From an uncultured Verrucomicrobiales bacterium (GTDB taxonomy: Bacteria; Verrucomicrobiota; Verrucomicrobiia; Verrucomicrobiales; Akkermansiaceae), in assembly GCA_937928735.1 (NCBI GenBank), contig CALFVF010000028.1, forward strand, positions 1-61,679: a DNA stretch of 61,679 nucleotides. Reading direction: 5' to 3'. How positions within the stretch are numbered: the stretch's first letter is position 1; every line of letters starts with the position of its first letter. The notes under the pieces were generated by a model. It was not told the origin of the DNA. It was given only the letters and a program-made list of their open reading frames with translations, and ran no database searches. Shown piece by piece: positions 36,691 to 45,651 of this stretch. The position numbers and the translations under genes were made by a program.

Positions 36691-37290
36691 CTACGCTTGT
36701 CCTTCTAACCACTTGATCACTTTCCTGAGCGCTACAACTCTATGACTCAGAGAATTCTTCACCTCTGCGCCGAGTTCAGCAAACGTCTCTGTGTATCCTT
36801 CTGGCTGAAAGAGTGGATCATAGCCAAAACCTTCCCCCCCTCTGGGTGTGTCGAGTATTACACCCTCTACGACACCTTCAAAGCTCGCCATTACGGCTCC
36901 ATTCTTTGCAAGAACCATCACGCAGCGAAATCTTGCGCTTCGCTTTTGGTCACTGGGTAACGCGGCAAGCTCGCGCATGAGTTTCAGATTATTGGCGGCA
37001 TTATCGCCTTCTTTTCCAGCATAGCGGGATGAATACACACCTGGCTCACCATGAAGTGCATCCACCTCTAGCCCTGAGTCATCAGACAAGACGATGCCTT
37101 CTGTTAATTGGCTAATTTCAACGGCCTTTAGAGTCGCATTTTCTAGGAAAGTGGTTCCAGTTTCTTCGACGACGGGGAAATCCGTCCCATTAAGGTCTGA
37201 CACAATGTATTGATTTTTTAACATCCCAGTGATTTCAGATGTCTTGTGGGCATTTCGTGTCGCGACGAATAATTGGGGCTGAGTAGTCAT
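36691..37290 (-). CDS. rdgB: XTP/dITP diphosphatase (RdgB/HAM1)
   Basis: A 199-residue house-cleaning pyrophosphatase. Motifs: FVATRNAHKTSEI near the N-terminus, FLENATLKA, the catalytic LSDDSGLEVDAL with Asp near residue 71, GVYSSRYAG, and GFGYDPLFQP near residue 155, plus SHRVVALRK at the end. It removes ITP, dITP and XTP from nucleotide pools. It is convergent with the transglutaminase gene. Confidence 0.95.
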   Translation of the reverse strand: MTTQPQLFVATRNAHKTSEITGMLKNQYIVSDLNGTDFPVVEETGTTFLENATLKAVEISQLTEGIVLSDDSGLEVDALHGEPGVYSSRYAGKEGDNAANNLKLMRELAALPSDQKRSARFRCVMVLAKNGAVMASFEGVVEGVILDTPRGGEGFGYDPLFQPEGYTETFAELGAEVKNSLSHRVVALRKVIKWLEGQA

Positions 37291-37360
37291 AATGAGTGAA
37301 AATTAGAAATTCAGTGGAAAAAATGGAATAAGCAATTCTAAAATCGCATCCTATGAGCAT

Positions 37361-37816
37361 ATGAAAGCTTACAAACTATCCTTCCGATTAGTACTCCTCG
37401 TCCTTGGATTATTTACTTCAGCCGTTCACGCTGAGGGCCCGTGGCTGACTGAAATCTCATCTGCTGTGAAAGAAGCAGAAAAACACAATAAACCTATTCT
37501 GGTCGAATTCACAGGATCTGACTGGTGCCCACCATGTAAAATGATGGAGAAGAAGGTGTTTTCCCAAAAAGAATTCCTAAGTAAAGCTGCTAAAGACTAC
37601 GTCTTAGTGAAAATCGACATCCCCCATTCCAATCCAGAGCTTTCTGAGAAAAACAAAGCCGTCCTTGCTGAGCATAATGTCAACAGTGTCCCAACTGTTC
37701 TCCTTCTACGCTCCAACGGTAAAGAATTTCACAGATTCCCTGCGACTCAGAATGATTCCGTATCTGCTTTTTTAGCACATATTCAGGATCAGAAAAAGCG
37801 ACTTTCTCTACAATAA
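37361..37816 (+). CDS. Secreted thioredoxin-like protein
   Basis: A 151-residue protein with a signal peptide (residues 1-24, ...FTSAVHA) and a thioredoxin_7/DsbD-gamma-like domain. The active site is SDWCPPCK (Cys56, Cys59), with KPILVEF before it and the cis-Pro loop NSVPTVLLL. It is probably a periplasmic disulfide reductant. It starts 70 bp after the rdgB start on the other strand and ends at a strong terminator. Confidence 0.88.
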   Translation: MKAYKLSFRLVLLVLGLFTSAVHAEGPWLTEISSAVKEAEKHNKPILVEFTGSDWCPPCKMMEKKVFSQKEFLSKAAKDYVLVKIDIPHSNPELSEKNKAVLAEHNVNSVPTVLLLRSNGKEFHRFPATQNDSVSAFLAHIQDQKKRLSLQ

Positions 37817-37844
37817 CAGTTACAGAAACATCTCTCCTACAATC

Positions 37845-37878
37845 AGCAGCCACTGCCTTGCGCGTGGCTGCTTTTTTT
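37845..37878 (+). terminator. Rho-independent terminator
   Basis: Stem AGCAGCCAC-N10-GTGGCTGCT followed by seven T, 28 nt after the thioredoxin stop. Confidence 0.9.
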
Positions 37879-38037
37879 ATGCAGTTTTGCCTCTACTGTA
37901 GCCCCTAGAAAACAAACTTGGCCGAAGTCAATAGCCCTCTATTTACGAGAGCTTCAAAACTGGATAGGTATGAGGCAATTCAGCTCAATTTTCCTCGTGT
38001 AGTGTGAGATACAGCGAAACTCTCACCCAGCTAAGAA

Positions 38038-39009
38038 CTACTGATTTCTACGAAGAAACACTTCAAATTGCTCTCTGAGAGAATTTTTTAGACATTGAGG
38101 AGAAATCACCTCCACATCTTGGGCGAATTTTTTCAACCAGATACCAACACCAACAAGATCTCCACATTCCAATGTCAGGTGAGTTTCATCATCTGAGATT
38201 ACTTGAATCTTCTGAGTCCAGTGTATCTCAGTGTCTTGAATATACCGAGCTGCATAACCATAGAGTTTCACCTTGATATCGTAGCGCTTAGATTGAGGGT
38301 CATCCCAGATACTAAAGTTCCCCCACTGAAGCATTTGATTGATCATTTTCTCACTAGGAGCTGGTCGATCCTGATCGCTCAGTTTCGCTTCTTGAATTTT
38401 TTTAAGCTTAAACACCAACGGTTTTTCTTTACCGTAATCAAAAGCTAACAAATACCACACTCCCTCGCGCTCCTTAAGCTGAACTGGAAACACCTCCCTA
38501 CTTCTATACGCGCTATCGTGCATAGACCGGTACAGTAGACTGATGTTTTGTTTTAAGAGAATCATTCTCGTAATCTCGCCAAACACTTCAAGATCATCAT
38601 CCTCCAGATTCGCTCCTGTCGTATCTGTCGGTCGCACTATTCCGTCAAATTCCTTCGGTAAATCATCACAGCCAAAGTAATGCTTCTTAATTGTCTTCAC
38701 AACTTCTGGTGCGAAAGCAGATAGATTCTTATCCACAGTACATCCTGCTAGCGCAAGTACAGCAGTGATTTTATTATCAGTCACTTTACGTTCTGCGCTG
38801 GAAGCCTCTCGAAGATAGAATCCATCCATATCGAATTCAATAGGCCACCCCTCATCTTGAAGGTAAGTGATATCTCTCTGAATTGTCTTAGAACTACATC
38901 CAAATCTTTCGGCGAGTTGTTTCTTCGTGATTCTCGAACGCTCACGAATCAAGCCTATAATGGTCTCACGGCGTTTCTCAGCAGGAGTTATAAAGTCATT
39001 TTTGCTCAT
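38038..39009 (-). CDS. HTH-WYL domain transcriptional regulator
   Basis: A 323-residue protein starting at the ATG at 39009; the longer frame to 39042 reads back through the operator. Residues about 10-62 form a winged HTH (ETIIGLIRERSRITKKQLAERF, KTIQRDITYLQDEGWPIEF). Residues about 150-220 are a WYL domain (ISLLYRSMHDSAYRSREVFPVQLKEREGVWYLLAFDYG), and the C-terminus is a WCX-like part. Members such as BrxR and CapW repress phage-defence genes and sense nucleic acid or nucleotide signals. It diverges from the 92-aa/TM2/Mrr genes, with a palindrome 25 nt before its start that recurs before the 471-aa gene. Confidence 0.88.
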   Translation of the reverse strand: MSKNDFITPAEKRRETIIGLIRERSRITKKQLAERFGCSSKTIQRDITYLQDEGWPIEFDMDGFYLREASSAERKVTDNKITAVLALAGCTVDKNLSAFAPEVVKTIKKHYFGCDDLPKEFDGIVRPTDTTGANLEDDDLEVFGEITRMILLKQNISLLYRSMHDSAYRSREVFPVQLKEREGVWYLLAFDYGKEKPLVFKLKKIQEAKLSDQDRPAPSEKMINQMLQWGNFSIWDDPQSKRYDIKVKLYGYAARYIQDTEIHWTQKIQVISDDETHLTLECGDLVGVGIWLKKFAQDVEVISPQCLKNSLREQFEVFLRRNQ

Positions 39010-39034
39010 AAAATTCACTCTACAGGATAAGGGA

Positions 39035-39054
39035 GGACACAATTTGTCCCCCTC
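39035..39054. promoter_or_regulatory. Palindromic operator candidate 1 (GGACA-N5-TGTCC)
   Basis: GGACACAATTTGTCC (39035-39049) plus the flank CCCTC. It lies between the divergent WYL gene (25 nt away) and the 92-aa gene (20 nt before its ATG). The same 20 bp recur at 40950 with one mismatch. It is most simply the WYL regulator's own operator. Confidence 0.7.
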
Positions 39055-39074
39055 CTTGTGTTTCTATCTGCGCC

Positions 39075-39353
39075 ATGATGGAACCGCAAAACTGGAAGGA
39101 TTATATAATACACTCTAGCGATCCAATACAACCTAACATAAATACTAAGCGAAGATTCAATCCGAAGAATTTATCCCCAACAATAGGAGAATTACACTGC
39201 ACACCTTTTGAAAGAAAACAAGCCCTGCGAGAAGAAGAAAAAGCCCGACTAAAAAACGAACAATCTCAAAAACAAGCCGCATTTTATAATGACAAAAAAG
39301 TCAATCAAGCTCTCGAGGTCTTCAAAAAACAACTCCTCAGCAACCAATCTTAA
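39075..39353 (+). CDS. Small charged protein, first gene of the WYL-controlled run
   Basis: A 92-residue protein (ATG at 39075; a second ATG follows at once). The C-terminal half is a charged helix likely to form a coiled coil (ERKQALREEEKARLKNEQSQKQAAF...NQALEVFKKQLLS). The N-terminal half is polar with no family I recognise. The start lies 20 nt after the palindrome. It is followed after 12 nt by the TM2 gene, suggesting co-transcription with it and the Mrr nuclease. Confidence 0.6.
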   Translation: MMEPQNWKDYIIHSSDPIQPNINTKRRFNPKNLSPTIGELHCTPFERKQALREEEKARLKNEQSQKQAAFYNDKKVNQALEVFKKQLLSNQS

Positions 39354-39365
39354 TAAATAATAACT

Positions 39366-39704
39366 ATGGAATCATATCATATCGCACCGACTATCTGGGA
39401 CACTCTACCTTCTAGCGTAAAACAAGGAATTACCAAATTATCACCAGAGTTACAAGCCGTGTTTGAAGAAGAATACAAGCGCAAGAAAAAATCAAAAGCA
39501 CTCATTCTCCTGCTTGCTCTATTCTTTCCTATCCAACATTTCTTACTAGGTAAATCAGGCCTGGGTATCATCTTCTTCCTCACTGGTGGAGGCTTATGCC
39601 TCTGGTGGATCGTCGAATGGTTCTTAGCTATTCCCAGAGTAAATACTTATAACGAAGACCTAGCCAAAACAATTGCTAGAGACATCAAAATCATGAATTC
39701 CTAG
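39366..39704 (+). CDS. TM2-domain-like membrane protein
   Basis: A 112-residue protein. Residues 1-40 are a cytoplasmic helix ending in a basic patch (EEYKRKKKSK). Two transmembrane helices follow (about 43-62 and 67-88) with the short turn HFLLGKSGLGIIFFLTGGG, the pattern of TM2 domains. A short cytoplasmic tail ends the protein. In a defence cassette it could act at the membrane, but the role is unknown. It lies 12 nt after the 92-aa gene and 67 nt before the Mrr gene. Confidence 0.7.
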   Translation: MESYHIAPTIWDTLPSSVKQGITKLSPELQAVFEEEYKRKKKSKALILLLALFFPIQHFLLGKSGLGIIFFLTGGGLCLWWIVEWFLAIPRVNTYNEDLAKTIARDIKIMNS

Positions 39705-39771
39705 GTGTATATTCAATCTTAAAAAAATCATTCTTGACCTAACAAATTTACAAAATACTACTAAATTATAT

Positions 39772-40785
39772 ATGAGCGACACAAACAATAACTGCTATCT
39801 CGTTAGAACCATTCAAGAACTTGTCCACCAAGGGTTTGTGGGAATCGGATGGTCAAAATTTGACTTCTCTAGTTACTCTAGTGCGGAAGACTTAATTAAA
39901 GACATCAACAATGACTATGGCGTAGGCCGAAGAGGGAATCAACTCCGTCGATTCTTTAATATCAAAGAAGACGACTTTGTAGTTGTTCCGTTATCACAAA
40001 CCGTGGCTATTGGTAAAGCAAAAGGGCCTTTACTCCACCAGCAGGATCCTTGGGGTCAATATGATAGAGCAAATTTACGCAAAGTTGAATTTCTCGTTGA
40101 TAGCACAGGAAGTATTATTGAAATACCACGCAAGAATTTTTCTGAGGGTTTCCAGAGAAGAATTCGCGTCATGGGAATGACTGTAAACGATTTAAATTCT
40201 TTTTCAGATGAAATACACCAAGCCTATGACGCTATATCTGACGGGGGGAGTCACTCATGGGTGTTGCAAATCAATGAGCAAAAAAAGACAGAGTATGCAC
40301 GCTTTAGAAAAAAGTTGCTGAGCAATATTCAGTCAGGTAAAACAAACCTTCAAGGAGGAGGTCTTGGCTTAGAAAAACTAGTTAATGAACTTCTTACTAT
40401 AAATGGCTATGAATCAACAATTTGTGCGAAAACCAAATTTAACAGTTTTGCTGACGCTGACATTTTAGCTACTAAAGATGATGTTTTTTCGCAAACAGAA
40501 CTCTTAGTACAAGTAAAGCATCACCATGGCTTGAGTGGAGAACACGGCATCAACCAGTTAACGGAAATTAGAAAACTGCACCCTGATGAAGCAGACGGCA
40601 GGCAATTGGTTTTTGTAACCTCAGCAGCTGTCTCAGATGCAGTGGTAGAGTTGGCAAAAAAAGAAGAAGTCATAATAATCGATGGCGATAAACTAGTATT
40701 ATGGATAGAAGATAATTTATCACAGCTCTCTGCTGAAACTCTGAAAAGCTTAGGCATCTTTGCGAACTTTTCTACCATTGATTGA
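39772..40785 (+). CDS. Type IV-like restriction endonuclease: EVE/PUA-like domain plus Mrr catalytic domain
   Basis: A 337-residue protein with two domains. Residues about 20-125 resemble the EVE/PUA-like N-terminal domain of modification-dependent nucleases (GFVGIGWSKFDFSSYSS, NQLRRFFNIKEDDFVVVPLSQTVAIGKAKG). Residues about 195-300 are an Mrr_cat PD-(D/E)XK fold: GGGLGLEKLVNELLTINGYES (Glu201), ADADILA (Asp228/Asp230) and LLVQVKHHHG (Gln247, Lys249). The pairing suggests cleavage of DNA with modified bases. It ends the first transcript; a terminator follows. Confidence 0.8.
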   Translation: MSDTNNNCYLVRTIQELVHQGFVGIGWSKFDFSSYSSAEDLIKDINNDYGVGRRGNQLRRFFNIKEDDFVVVPLSQTVAIGKAKGPLLHQQDPWGQYDRANLRKVEFLVDSTGSIIEIPRKNFSEGFQRRIRVMGMTVNDLNSFSDEIHQAYDAISDGGSHSWVLQINEQKKTEYARFRKKLLSNIQSGKTNLQGGGLGLEKLVNELLTINGYESTICAKTKFNSFADADILATKDDVFSQTELLVQVKHHHGLSGEHGINQLTEIRKLHPDEADGRQLVFVTSAAVSDAVVELAKKEEVIIIDGDKLVLWIEDNLSQLSAETLKSLGIFANFSTID

Positions 40786-40854
40786 GAAATTTCACCCTAG
40801 CTGCATTAGTTAGCGAATTACCGCCACGATCCGAATAGGTTACCGGCCCAAACT

Positions 40855-40888
40855 AGACTCTAGAGGTAAACTCCTCTAGGGTCTTTTT
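40855..40888 (+). terminator. Rho-independent terminator between the Mrr gene and the 471-aa gene
   Basis: Stem AGACTCTAGAGG-N6-CCTCTAGGGTCT (one mispair) followed by TTTTT. It separates the first three genes of the cassette from the 471-aa gene, which then needs its own promoter and has its own operator. Confidence 0.85.
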
Positions 40889-40949
40889 GTATACAAATGA
40901 AAATGCTTTATATTTGATATAGTTTAATTTTATTCACTTAAAACAGATC

Positions 40950-40969
40950 GGACACAAATTGTCCCCCTC
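40950..40969. promoter_or_regulatory. Palindromic operator candidate 2 (GGACA-N5-TGTCC)
   Basis: GGACACAAATTGTCC (40950-40964) plus the flank CCCTC, identical to the element at 39035 in 19 of 20 positions. It ends 19 nt before the ATG at 40989, the same spacing as the first copy has to its gene. This conserved spacing over 1.9 kb supports a shared regulator. Confidence 0.7.
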
Positions 40970-40988
40970 TACCTGAGAGAATGTGACT

Positions 40989-42398
40989 ATGAATAAAATA
41001 GTCTGCATCACATCAAAAGTCCCACTTACTCTGGTAAAAGTAGACGACCCCAATCACTGGCAACTCTGTTACAAAGGGTTCGGGAGAGGCCTCGCTAGGG
41101 CGAATCACGAGCGGGAGCTCCAAGCTCTTCGTGTACTTGTGACCGAGCACTGTCAACGGGGTTCTACTGACAGCCTGCCTGATCGATTGCTATGGTTATA
41201 CTGCATGCATGTGAACCAGCCTCTGGCTAAATTTGCCCTCAGTTCTCTATCTTGGAAGCATTCAGAGACCAGAGGCTTTGAATTACTCTCTGAGGTTCGG
41301 CGGAGAAATTTTATTCGTTTACTACTAGAGAAACTCTCTGGTGATAAATTGGGGCGAACTATAGAATTTTACTTGTTTGTGGGTTCGATTGCGAACCGCG
41401 CTTTAGCCAGTGAGGTGAAAGAGGAGGTATTACTTGCGGGGCAGCTATTTTTATCTTTAGAAAACCACAGAGAAAGCACGCCATGGCTACCACTAAGCTG
41501 CATCAAAGCCCAGAAGCGGCGCACATATTCTGTTTGTCAATATGGAGAGAAGTTGTTTTCTAGGCCTTTATGGGTTCATTTTTTGTATCAAATTTTAACA
41601 GGGGCTTGTACGAATTCAGCTAAACTTGCAGAGGCAATATTGGCGTATTTATATTCTATCGATTCTTCCGTAATCAGCTCTTATCAATACGAAGGCGTTT
41701 CCATGGTGAAACAAGTACTCCACTTCATGGAGACCTCTAAAACATCAGAAAATCATGATTCCTACACCAGGGTCATGAAATGGCGAGGAGCTGTTGTAAG
41801 CACTTTTCTCAGTAATGTTAGAAAGGATATAAGAAATGAGGCTGAAATTATTTTAAAAGGTGAATTTATAGAACAAATCAAAGATTTCCTCGATAGTCAG
41901 CTATTCTGCATTGACTCTCAACAAGTTGACTTATCCGGAAAACCTATCGAATACACCCTAGTACGAGCACGAGTGCATTCGCTATTATTTCCCATGAGCG
42001 CGAAGCATGTTGAATTCTATCGCTACTACCGAGATGAGGAACTAGGTCAAAAGGTCGTGCGTTTTCTCAAAACTCACTCTGATGCTATCGATTCAGATTT
42101 CAATAGAGAGGGCTTTGATCACCTCTGGTTGGATGAGGTAACTATCGAAATGATCGAAGTGTTTCCTTTCAATATAAGAAGGTCACTAGCATCCATCGAC
42201 ACAGTTTGTGATAGGCATTTTCATCATTTTCTCCAAGACGGACTTCCTCTGCATTCACTAGACGCATTAAGGCAAGTGAACTGGGAAAAGTTTAAAGAAA
42301 CCGCCTCACCACAAGCAGTAATAGAGGCGACTCATTACATCGCAAGAATTTCTAACCTAAATCCTAGCATGCAGATGCCATTCGATCAAATAATCTAG
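40989..42398 (+). CDS. Large helical protein of unknown family, second WYL-controlled unit
   Basis: 469 residues from the ATG at 40989 (a GTG at 40983 adds two). I chose the ATG because GAGAGA lies at proper distance and because its spacing to the operator equals that of the first unit. No family, signal peptide or membrane helix is evident; the chain looks all-helical with several Leu-rich stretches (RLLLEKLSGDKLGRTIEFYLFVGS, KLAEAILAYLYS) as in helical-repeat proteins. It is transcribed on its own behind operator copy 2. It may be an effector or sensor partner of the Mrr nuclease. Confidence 0.65.
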   Translation: MNKIVCITSKVPLTLVKVDDPNHWQLCYKGFGRGLARANHERELQALRVLVTEHCQRGSTDSLPDRLLWLYCMHVNQPLAKFALSSLSWKHSETRGFELLSEVRRRNFIRLLLEKLSGDKLGRTIEFYLFVGSIANRALASEVKEEVLLAGQLFLSLENHRESTPWLPLSCIKAQKRRTYSVCQYGEKLFSRPLWVHFLYQILTGACTNSAKLAEAILAYLYSIDSSVISSYQYEGVSMVKQVLHFMETSKTSENHDSYTRVMKWRGAVVSTFLSNVRKDIRNEAEIILKGEFIEQIKDFLDSQLFCIDSQQVDLSGKPIEYTLVRARVHSLLFPMSAKHVEFYRYYRDEELGQKVVRFLKTHSDAIDSDFNREGFDHLWLDEVTIEMIEVFPFNIRRSLASIDTVCDRHFHHFLQDGLPLHSLDALRQVNWEKFKETASPQAVIEATHYIARISNLNPSMQMPFDQII

Positions 42399-42505
42399 GT
42401 GCAACCTTCTAGCCGAGCCTAACTAGCTGTAGAGCTTACTGCTCTATCTGCACACAGTGTGTTATTGATTACAAACTCTCAATTAATAAAAACTACTCTT
42501 AAATG

Positions 42506-43225
42506 CTAAGAGCGATTTCTTCGCGCTAGACCGATAAGACCAACAAGACCTAACATGGCAACAGAGGGCTCTGGTATAGGAGCTGTCGTAAAGGAAAGGC
42601 CTTCAAAAGTAATCCCATCAGGTGAAGTCGGTGAACTCCAAGTAACGCTTGCAGAAACAATTGGGTTACTGGCATCATCGGCAGTAAAGCTAAAGAACGT
42701 CGTTGCTCCTTGCCCTAGAGTTAGAAAAATACCTGAATCTACCTCCGCGCCACCATTCAGAGATGTGGACCACTGAAAGTCTGCTGAACTACCAAACCCA
42801 ATAGAAGGATTTCCTCCAGCAGGCCCTTCTTGACTAGTCAGCACTAATGTATCTCCGCTCTCTGTGGTAGCACTGATAGAGAACGTTGAATTTCCACCAC
42901 CATCATGCAAATCATTAAACGCTAGAGTAAACCCTATGACTTCTGGACTAGAGCTGGTCCCTGCAGGTAGCGTGAAAAAATCTATCGTAGTTGTGGCATT
43001 ACCAGCTATGCCATCACCAACCAGCAAGTCACCACCTGTATTTGTAAAACTCACTCCATCGATCATATTAGCACCAGCAACAATACCACTGGCTACAAAT
43101 CCTGTTGGCGCTACATCTGAATTCAATGCCGAGATTGCAGCATGAGATGTCGATGTGAGTAGTACAAAGCTTACTGGTAGAATGAAATTTAGAAATTTTG
43201 AGGTGTTTTTCTGACAATTATACAT
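42506..43225 (-). CDS. PEP-CTERM sorting-domain secreted protein
   Basis: 239 residues from the ATG at 43225 (the frame extends to a TTG at 43273). A signal peptide ends near residue 29 (FVLLTSTSHA). The body is a beta-rich, Gly/Ser/Thr-rich domain typical of verrucomicrobial surface proteins. The C-terminus has the anchor: PEPS, a hydrophobic helix VAMLGLVGLIGLA, then RRNRS. PEP-CTERM proteins are processed by exosortase and attached at the cell surface or exported with exopolysaccharide. No exosortase is in the window. Confidence 0.85.
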   Translation of the reverse strand: MYNCQKNTSKFLNFILPVSFVLLTSTSHAAISALNSDVAPTGFVASGIVAGANMIDGVSFTNTGGDLLVGDGIAGNATTTIDFFTLPAGTSSSPEVIGFTLAFNDLHDGGGNSTFSISATTESGDTLVLTSQEGPAGGNPSIGFGSSADFQWSTSLNGGAEVDSGIFLTLGQGATTFFSFTADDASNPIVSASVTWSSPTSPDGITFEGLSFTTAPIPEPSVAMLGLVGLIGLARRNRS

Positions 43226-43502
43226 AACGTTGGTTATTAAAATACGACTTATTGATTTGTACAGATTTTTCAACCCATAACCTCTTTGATTCGCTTCGAC
43301 ATCTGATCTTAAGAAACCTTGATTTTATAATCAATTCAGCACACAATATAATAAACTCAGATTCACTATGATCCCATTAACTGTCAGTTTAACTCTATAA
43401 CTCCCCATCGACCACCCTCACTAATACATACTCTCTCTAGGCACTATCCAAAGAATTAGCATCGACTTCCTCCAGTATATCACCTTTGCTCACACCATAA
43501 TC

Positions 43503-44360
43503 ATGGCTAAGGGAGTGAACATGTCGATAAAGATTACTTCAGATCAGACTCAGGGCACAACCATCGGAATCTTGGACTCTGGTGTGGGTGGACTCTCAGT
43601 ACTTCTGGAAATTCGCAAGCTTTTACCCGAAAACCACGTACTCTACATCGGTGACTCTGCGTGGTGTCCTTATGGGACGAAGTCTTCTGAGCAGATTCTT
43701 GAGCGCGTGAGTGCTCTCACTGAGCTCTTGATGACACAAGGGGCTCAGATCATTGTCATTGCTTGTAATTCAGCGACCATTCATACCATCGAGCAGCTAC
43801 GTAAGCGCTATGCGATTCCCTTTGTGGGGATGGAGCCGGCCATTAAGCCTGCAGCAGCGGCGACACATTCGGGAGTGATTGGAGTTCTCGCCACAGAAGC
43901 CTCTCTGGCTGGTTCTAAGTTCCACCGTCTACTGGATACACATGGAGAGGGCGCGCAAGTGATCACGACCCCTTGTCCAGAATTTGTCGAGACTGTGGAG
44001 CGTGGTATTTTAGAAGGTGAGGACGTTGAGAGCTCTATTGATGCAATCACGCGCCCTCTCCTCCAGCAGGGAGTGGACACTCTGGTACTTGGCTGCACGC
44101 ACTATCCTTTTCTAAAATCCACCATCCAGTCTCTCGTGGGGCCAGAGGTTCGCCTCATTGATACGGGAGAAGCTGTGGCTCGGCGCACCAAAGACTTGCT
44201 AATTCAGCGAGGAGGTGACAGTGCTACTGAGGTATTCACTACGGGGTGTCTCGAGCAACTCAGGCGCATTCTACCCATTCTCTGCCCCAGCTTGCAGAAT
44301 TACAGCACTCACTTTTTACAACTTTCTTCTGATGAACTTCAATCAATTCGCTCTAAGTGA
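43503..44360 (+). CDS. murI: Glutamate racemase
   Basis: A 285-residue racemase with the two catalytic cysteines, Cys88 in IACNSATIHT and Cys198 in LGCTHYPF, and the N-terminal GILDSGVGGLSVL and SAWCPYGTK. It makes D-glutamate for peptidoglycan. ATG at 43503; an ATG at 43521 is also possible. Its 3' end overlaps the start of the RhlE-type helicase gene by 29 nt. Confidence 0.94.
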   Translation: MAKGVNMSIKITSDQTQGTTIGILDSGVGGLSVLLEIRKLLPENHVLYIGDSAWCPYGTKSSEQILERVSALTELLMTQGAQIIVIACNSATIHTIEQLRKRYAIPFVGMEPAIKPAAAATHSGVIGVLATEASLAGSKFHRLLDTHGEGAQVITTPCPEFVETVERGILEGEDVESSIDAITRPLLQQGVDTLVLGCTHYPFLKSTIQSLVGPEVRLIDTGEAVARRTKDLLIQRGGDSATEVFTTGCLEQLRRILPILCPSLQNYSTHFLQLSSDELQSIRSK

Positions 44361-45651
44361 GCGCATCACTAAGGCCGCGGCAGACGCTGGCTACACCCAG
44401 CCCACCCCTATTCAGGAGCGCGCGATTCCTAAGATCCTCAAGGGGGCGGATGTCATCGGTATCGCCCAGACTGGCACGGGAAAAACTGCGGCATTTAGCC
44501 TACCCATTCTCTCGATGCTCTCTGAGCTCTCTGGTCAGTCTGAGGAGCGGCATTTAAAAATGCTGATTATCGCACCTACTCGTGAGCTCGCCGATCAGAT
44601 TCACGCGAATATCCGTGTCTTCTGCAAATACACGAATCTGCGTAGTGGTGCTGTCTTTGGTGGAGTCAGTGACAAGGGTCAGATCAATAAGCTTAATTCT
44701 GGTGCCGATATTATCATAGCGACTCCTGGTCGCCTGATTGATCTGATCAAGGCAGGTCACGGACAGTTCTCTAAGCTAAAACACCTCGTCATTGATGAGG
44801 CGGATAGAATGCTTGATATGGGCTTTATCCCTGACATCAGAAGTATCGTGAAAAAACTCCCTAAGAGCCGACAGACTCTGCTCTTCTCAGCCACTTTCAC
44901 ACCACAGGTCGAGCACCTCGTGAAGGAATTTCTCCACTCCCCCACTGTAGTGGAGGTGGGTAACCGCTCAGATCCTGCGAAAACTGTCACCCAGGTCATC
45001 TACAAGGTAGAGCCCCACCAGAAGCAGTCTCATCTCATTGAGCTCATCGAGAGCTCCCATGAGTTCTTCTCAGTGATCGTCTTTGCCCGTACTAGAGCGG
45101 GCGCGGAGGAACTTGGTAAAGCACTGAAAAAAGCAAAACTAGACTGCGAATACATCCACGGTGAGCGCTCTCAGGGGCAGCGCAGACGCGCCATTGATGA
45201 CTTTAAGTCGAATAAACTCCAAATTCTTGTCGCCACTGATGTCGCAGCTCGCGGTATCGACATCCAAGATGTGAGTCACGTCATCAACTATGATTTCCCT
45301 GAGAATAATGAAGACTACATTCATAGGATCGGCCGCACAGGTAGGGCAAACCAGAGTGGTGACGCCATCACTTTTGTTAGTTCTCGCGACTTACTGAGCT
45401 TGCAGCGACTGGAGAAATTCATCCAGCGCACCCTGCCGACCAAACGCCTCGCGGGATTTAACTACGCGGCACCACCAAGTGAACCTACGAGCACAACTCG
45501 TAAAGCCGGCTCTAGATCCAACTCAAACTCTCCCAGCAGAAGCCCACGCCACTACAGAGCAAAAGAGAAAACCTACACAGCCCGCAAGAAGCCAAGTCAG
45601 CGCTCCCAGTCCAGATCTCGCCAGAATGGCTCACGTAAGCCCAAAGGGTAG
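44332..45651 (+). CDS. rhlE: DEAD-box RNA helicase, RhlE type
   Basis: A 439-residue protein. I use the ATG at 44332 (MNFNQFALSERI), inside the murI end, because it opens directly into the Q-motif region. Motifs: PTPIQERAIP, AQTGTGKT, PTRELADQ, DEADRMLDMGF, SAT, and ATDVAARGIDIQDV / HRIGRTGR. A basic Ser/Arg/Lys tail (about residues 375-439) follows, as in RhlE. It remodels RNA in ribosome assembly or decay. Confidence 0.93.
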   Translation: MNFNQFALSERITKAAADAGYTQPTPIQERAIPKILKGADVIGIAQTGTGKTAAFSLPILSMLSELSGQSEERHLKMLIIAPTRELADQIHANIRVFCKYTNLRSGAVFGGVSDKGQINKLNSGADIIIATPGRLIDLIKAGHGQFSKLKHLVIDEADRMLDMGFIPDIRSIVKKLPKSRQTLLFSATFTPQVEHLVKEFLHSPTVVEVGNRSDPAKTVTQVIYKVEPHQKQSHLIELIESSHEFFSVIVFARTRAGAEELGKALKKAKLDCEYIHGERSQGQRRRAIDDFKSNKLQILVATDVAARGIDIQDVSHVINYDFPENNEDYIHRIGRTGRANQSGDAITFVSSRDLLSLQRLEKFIQRTLPTKRLAGFNYAAPPSEPTSTTRKAGSRSNSNSPSRSPRHYRAKEKTYTARKKPSQRSQSRSRQNGSRKPKG

